Source of the DNA: Lipingzhangella_A rawalii
GTDB lineage: Bacteria; Actinomycetota; Actinomycetes; Streptosporangiales; Streptosporangiaceae
Assembly (NCBI RefSeq): GCF_031628175.1
Contig: NZ_JAVLVT010000001.1
Coordinates: forward strand, 558,001-622,000
DNA: 64,000 nt
Direction: 5' to 3'
The notes below the pieces were generated by a model. It was not told the DNA's origin. It saw only the letters and a list, made by a program, of their open reading frames with translations, and did not search any database. The position numbers and the translations under genes were made by a program. How positions within the stretch are numbered: position 1 is the first letter of the stretch; each line of letters begins with the position of its first letter. This document shows, one piece after another, positions 58,845 to 64,000 of this stretch.

Positions 58845-58980
58845 GGGGAAGGTGCGTGTGGGTGTCGCTGGTGGGCGATCGGTGCGCAGCCCCGCCCACC
58901 GGCGCCGGGAGATGGCCTCGCGGTGGCGTTGCGCTGCCGACGGCGCCTCGGAGTGGCCCCGCCACCTGAAGCCGGGGTGT

Positions 58981-59022
58981 CCACGCAGTGTGGCCGTTGC
59001 TGCTGCACGGCCACACCGCGTG
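58981..59022. terminator. Terminator between the phoX-like and gcvP genes
   Basis: CCACGC-A-GTGTGGCCG pairs with CGGCCACAC-C-GCGTGG: a 15-bp stem with a single mismatch and an 11-nt loop, between convergent genes. A nearby weaker dyad (GGTGGGC/GCCCACC, 58870-58900) may add to termination. Confidence 0.75.
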
Positions 59023-59045
59023 GGTCCCCTGGGTCCCGTGGGTGC

Positions 59046-61946
<2,901 letters not shown>

Positions 61947-61993
61947 GGAGACCTCCCGGTCGCTGGCCCACTCGGGCCGGTTACACGGTCTCC
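61947..61993 (-). promoter_or_regulatory. Candidate expression platform: ribosome-site sequestration upstream of gcvP
   Basis: On the minus strand GGAGACC (61993-61987) can pair with GGTCTCC (61953-61947), which abuts the ATG and overlaps the end of the GGGAGG ribosome site. A small GGCCC/GGGCC hairpin lies between the two. Pairing would hide the start. Confidence 0.45.
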
Positions 61994-62014
61994 CCCTCTG
62001 TCGCCTCCTGCTCC

Positions 62015-62110
62015 AGAGTGGCCTCCGCCGCGCGGTCCTGTGGGCCTGAGAGGTTCCGGGGAGGTTGCACCTTCGGCGCCCCTACGGGTGGGGACTCTCC
62101 CGCGCGGTAT
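62015..62110 (-). ncRNA. Glycine riboswitch (single aptamer) in the gcvP leader
   Basis: Read on the minus strand, the leader has the glycine aptamer hallmarks in order: GGAGAG near the 5' end (plus 62095-62100), GGGGCGCCGAAGGTGCAA, AACCTCTCAGG, and then GGACCGCGCGG. The conserved CGCCGAAGG..GCAA and CUCUCAGG core elements are intact. I see only one aptamer. It sits about 70 nt upstream of gcvP, the classic target. In the known family, glycine binding turns on the cleavage genes. Confidence 0.88.
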
Positions 62111-62202
62111 CAGCGGCTCGCACTATTTCGTTGTGGGTGTCCCACTGTAGCTGAGGTGGATCGATCACCAAGAGTCCCCTCCCCCGGGGGGCAGTGAGAA
62201 CA

Positions 62203-62253
62203 TTGGCACCCTGCCGCGTCCTGCCTCCGGAGCATCGACCGGGAGGGTGCCAA
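62203..62253. repeat. 10-bp inverted repeat downstream of the MerR gene
   Basis: TTGGCACCCT (62203-62212) and AGGGTGCCAA (62244-62253) are perfectly complementary over a 31-nt loop. They lie between the MerR stop and the gcvP riboswitch and could terminate the MerR transcript. Confidence 0.45.
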
Positions 62254-62322
62254 CCAGGGTGTCTATCCCCGGCCACGTGGATCGACTGCGGGACGTCGCC
62301 ATCGGGGGAGTCCGGAGGGCGT

Positions 62323-62934
62323 CTATCCCGTTTTGCGCTGTCGCCGCCGCCGGGCCAGTTCATCCGCGGGATACTCCGCGCCGGCCTCCTCTGGAGTGGT
62401 GGGTACGCGCGACACCGGCTCGCCGGGCAGTTCCCCAAGGGCGTGTTCGAGTTCGTGCCGGACCTGTCCCAGGGCAATACCGAACACCGCGTGCCCGCCC
62501 TGGAGCAGGTCCACCACCTCCTCGGTCGAGGTGCACTCGTGCACGGTGACCCCGTCACTCACGAGGGTGATCTGGGCCAGATCGGCGGCGGAACGCTCCC
62601 GAAGCTGGGTCACCGCCATCCGGATCTGCTGAAGCGAGATACCGACGTCCAAGAGCCGTTTCACGACAGCAAGGAGCAGAATGTCGGCGAACGTGTAGTA
62701 GCCACGCTCGCCGGAACCGTGCCCAGGCCTACTCGGCTCGACGAGCTGGGTTCGTGCCCAGTAGTCGAGCTGTCGATAGGTGATGCCCGCGGCCGTGCAC
62801 GCTGCGGGAGCGCGATAACCGATATCCATAGGCAGCGCCTCTACGCTCTCGTCACACAGTAGGCCCTGCTCTCCGGCGCGCAACAGCGCTGCCTGTCTGT
62901 GGTCGGAGGCTTTGCTTCCGCTGGTGACCGCCAC
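62323..62934 (-). CDS. MerR-family regulator (Rv1830-like)
   Basis: A 203-residue MerR-type regulator. After a 35-residue variable arm, the winged helix reads GYRAPAACTAAGITYRQLDY and WARTQLVEPSR, then a YYTFADILLLAVVKRLLDVG coiled region and ISLQQIRMAVTQLRERS. This is the form seen in the conserved actinobacterial MerR encoded beside DUF151 nuclease and gcvP (Rv1830 in M. tuberculosis, linked to growth and division control). GTG 62934 is chosen because GGAGG precedes it by 6 nt. The C-terminal half is acidic and lacks metal-binding Cys residues, so metal sensing is unlikely. Confidence 0.88.
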   Translation of the reverse strand: MAVTSGSKASDHRQAALLRAGEQGLLCDESVEALPMDIGYRAPAACTAAGITYRQLDYWARTQLVEPSRPGHGSGERGYYTFADILLLAVVKRLLDVGISLQQIRMAVTQLRERSAADLAQITLVSDGVTVHECTSTEEVVDLLQGGHAVFGIALGQVRHELEHALGELPGEPVSRVPTTPEEAGAEYPADELARRRRQRKTG

Positions 62935-63240
62935 GCCGAACCTCCGGCTTCTCGACCTGCGACGATTCGACACGGGGAGATTTGGGTTACGCCGCAGGTT
63001 GCATTCGGTAGCACGTTAGGCGGGGGCTGCGGACACCGTCAACGACATGCCCCGGCGCGTCGCGGAACCATCCACAGGGATCGACGGACGCTGTGCCCGG
63101 GACCATCCTCGGTTCATCCCGCCGGCGAGCCCGGAGCACGCCCCAGCTGGCGGCGGGAGCACCACAGGACCTACGGCCACGCACAGTTACCGCACGCCGT
63201 GCCACCGTGCCCAGCTCGGGGCGCGCCCGGCCGGCCCCGC
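62935..63240. other. Intergenic region between the nuclease and MerR genes
   Basis: No supported gene in these 306 bp. A reading of 72 codons on the minus strand lacks a ribosome site and plausible composition. The MerR promoter should lie in the A+T-richer patch around 62960-62990. Confidence 0.4.
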
Positions 63241-63711
63241 TCAGGTGGTGCGGCCGAAGTCCTCGGGGCTGATCTGGTCCAGGAACTCCCGGAACCGCTC
63301 GACCTCGTTCTCCTGCTCGTCCGGGATCGGCACTCCCGCCTCATCAATGACGTCCTCGTGAGCGTAGATCGCCGCGCCCATTCGCAACGCCAGGGCGATC
63401 GAGTCGGACGGGCGTGCGCTGACCTCGGTCCCGTCTGCGAACACCAACTCGGCGTAGAAGATCCCGTCCTGGAGCCCGGTGATATTGACCGTCTCCAGAC
63501 TGGCGTCCAGCGCTTGGAGAACGTCGCGGAACAGGTCATGCGTCAGCGGACGCGCCGGGGTTGCTCCCTGCTGTGCGAGGGCGATGGCCGTGGCCTCCAC
63601 AGCACCTATCCAGATGGGTAGATAGCGCTCCCCATCCGTCTCCTTGAGTAGGACGATCGGTTGATTCGAGGGCATCTCGACTCGGACGCCGACAACCTCC
63701 ATGTGCTTCAC
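63241..63711 (-). CDS. Bifunctional nuclease (DUF151)
   Basis: A 156-residue DUF151 protein. Family features are MEVVGVRVEMPSNQPIVLL at the start, YLPIWIGAVEATAIALAQQG, the RPLTHDLFRDVL segment, and the acidic tail DEQENEVERFREFLDQISPEDF. Plant and bacterial members have reported DNase and RNase activity, and the mycobacterial copy (Rv1829) is highly conserved. GTG 63711 (VKHMEVV) is preferred to ATG 63702 because GGAG lies 6 nt before it. It follows the same synteny as Rv1828-1832, implying that an FtsR-like MerR gene lies just beyond the right edge. Confidence 0.9.
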   Translation of the reverse strand: MKHMEVVGVRVEMPSNQPIVLLKETDGERYLPIWIGAVEATAIALAQQGATPARPLTHDLFRDVLQALDASLETVNITGLQDGIFYAELVFADGTEVSARPSDSIALALRMGAAIYAHEDVIDEAGVPIPDEQENEVERFREFLDQISPEDFGRTT

Positions 63712-64000
63712 TGCGGCTCCGTCCCACGACTCGGCGCGTTGGACAACGGCACTTGCCACCCGGGGCTGCGCCTCGATTCTCACAGTACCCCGCGCGCCCG
63801 CGGCCACACGGAGGCAGTTTTCTCACCGCTACCCGCCGCGCGCCGCACCGCCACCGGATCGACGCATCCACCGTGCGGCGGCACGGTGGATGCGCGTGGT
63901 CGTCCGAGCTGTCCAGGTCCGTTCAGATCTGTCCGGAAGATTGTCCGACCGGAAGCAGCCGTAAACGTCGAGAACTCAGGTGCGCTGGGAACTGGTCACC
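63712..64000. other. Upstream region of the nuclease gene and right edge
   Basis: No complete gene. At the very edge a minus-strand frame ends at TGA 63978-63976 after the residues VTSSQRT. By synteny it could be the tail of the FtsR-like MerR gene, but seven codons are too few to support that. Confidence 0.3.

Noticed and set aside
62987..63205. 72-codon minus-strand frame between the nuclease and MerR genes
   Set aside because: No ribosome site, an Arg-rich shadow-like composition, and it ends inside the MerR promoter region.

Overview
The window is a G+C-rich actinobacterial chromosome segment. GTG starts are common, loci are short and co-transcribed, and a LexA box of the mycobacterial/Streptomyces type is present. 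The gcvP, MerR and DUF151 nuclease order matches the Rv1832-Rv1830-Rv1829 block of Mycobacterium tuberculosis. Many exported proteins (penicillin-binding protein, GHL10 lipoprotein, oligopeptide-binding lipoprotein) are strikingly rich in Asp/Glu, which suggests a salt-adapted member of the Nocardiopsaceae. That placement is an inference from style and synteny, not from a marker gene.

Layout. 1-8373: tail of an unknown gene, a cyclase-family protein, an acyltransferase, a class B penicillin-binding protein, DUF3040, a GHL10 lipoprotein, a HAD phosphatase and an Xre/MmyB regulator. 8385-14674: a MocR regulator facing a LysE exporter across a clear operator, a B3/B4-domain protein, a thioesterase, a LysR regulator and allantoicase. 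14901-18300: an accessory patch holding a papain-like protein, an IS5-type relic, an orphan terpene synthase, a second transposase stub and a detached valyl-tRNA synthetase tail. 18497-24848: a DUF1648 membrane protein and a complete oligopeptide-type ABC operon. 24912-29205: a Mn(II)-type ABC transporter (mntABC-like), a MHYT sensor and an MntR-type regulator. 29371-36709: a dicarboxylate/glutamate symporter, LexA-controlled dnaE2, and two DUF4190 membrane proteins flanking an aldehyde dehydrogenase. 37374-44509: two sister micropeptides leading into a sodium:solute symporter, lutABC, citrate synthase and an orphan conservon-type GTPase. 44797-51242: menaquinone genes menD-menC-menB with divergent menE, then a HrdB-like sigma factor. 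51425-58844: several small membrane or unknown proteins, a TetR regulator, endonuclease V, an alpha/beta hydrolase, a TPR protein, MgtC and a PhoX-like phosphatase. 59046-63711: gcvP behind a glycine riboswitch, a MerR regulator and a bifunctional nuclease.

How genes work together. The Mn uptake system and its likely repressor sit within 3 kb, and both the binding protein and the regulator carry the Glu ligands expected for Mn(II). lutABC oxidises lactate next to a symporter locus and citrate synthase. The men cluster makes the respiratory quinone. dnaE2 is set up for SOS-induced mutagenic repair. At least six genes have a TANNNT -10 element ending 6-8 nt before the start codon, so leaderless mRNAs appear common here.

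I found no tRNA, rRNA or CRISPR array. The most unusual items are the paired micropeptides ahead of the symporter, the terpene synthase island with the stranded valS tail, and the leader peptide coupled to SOS-controlled dnaE2.
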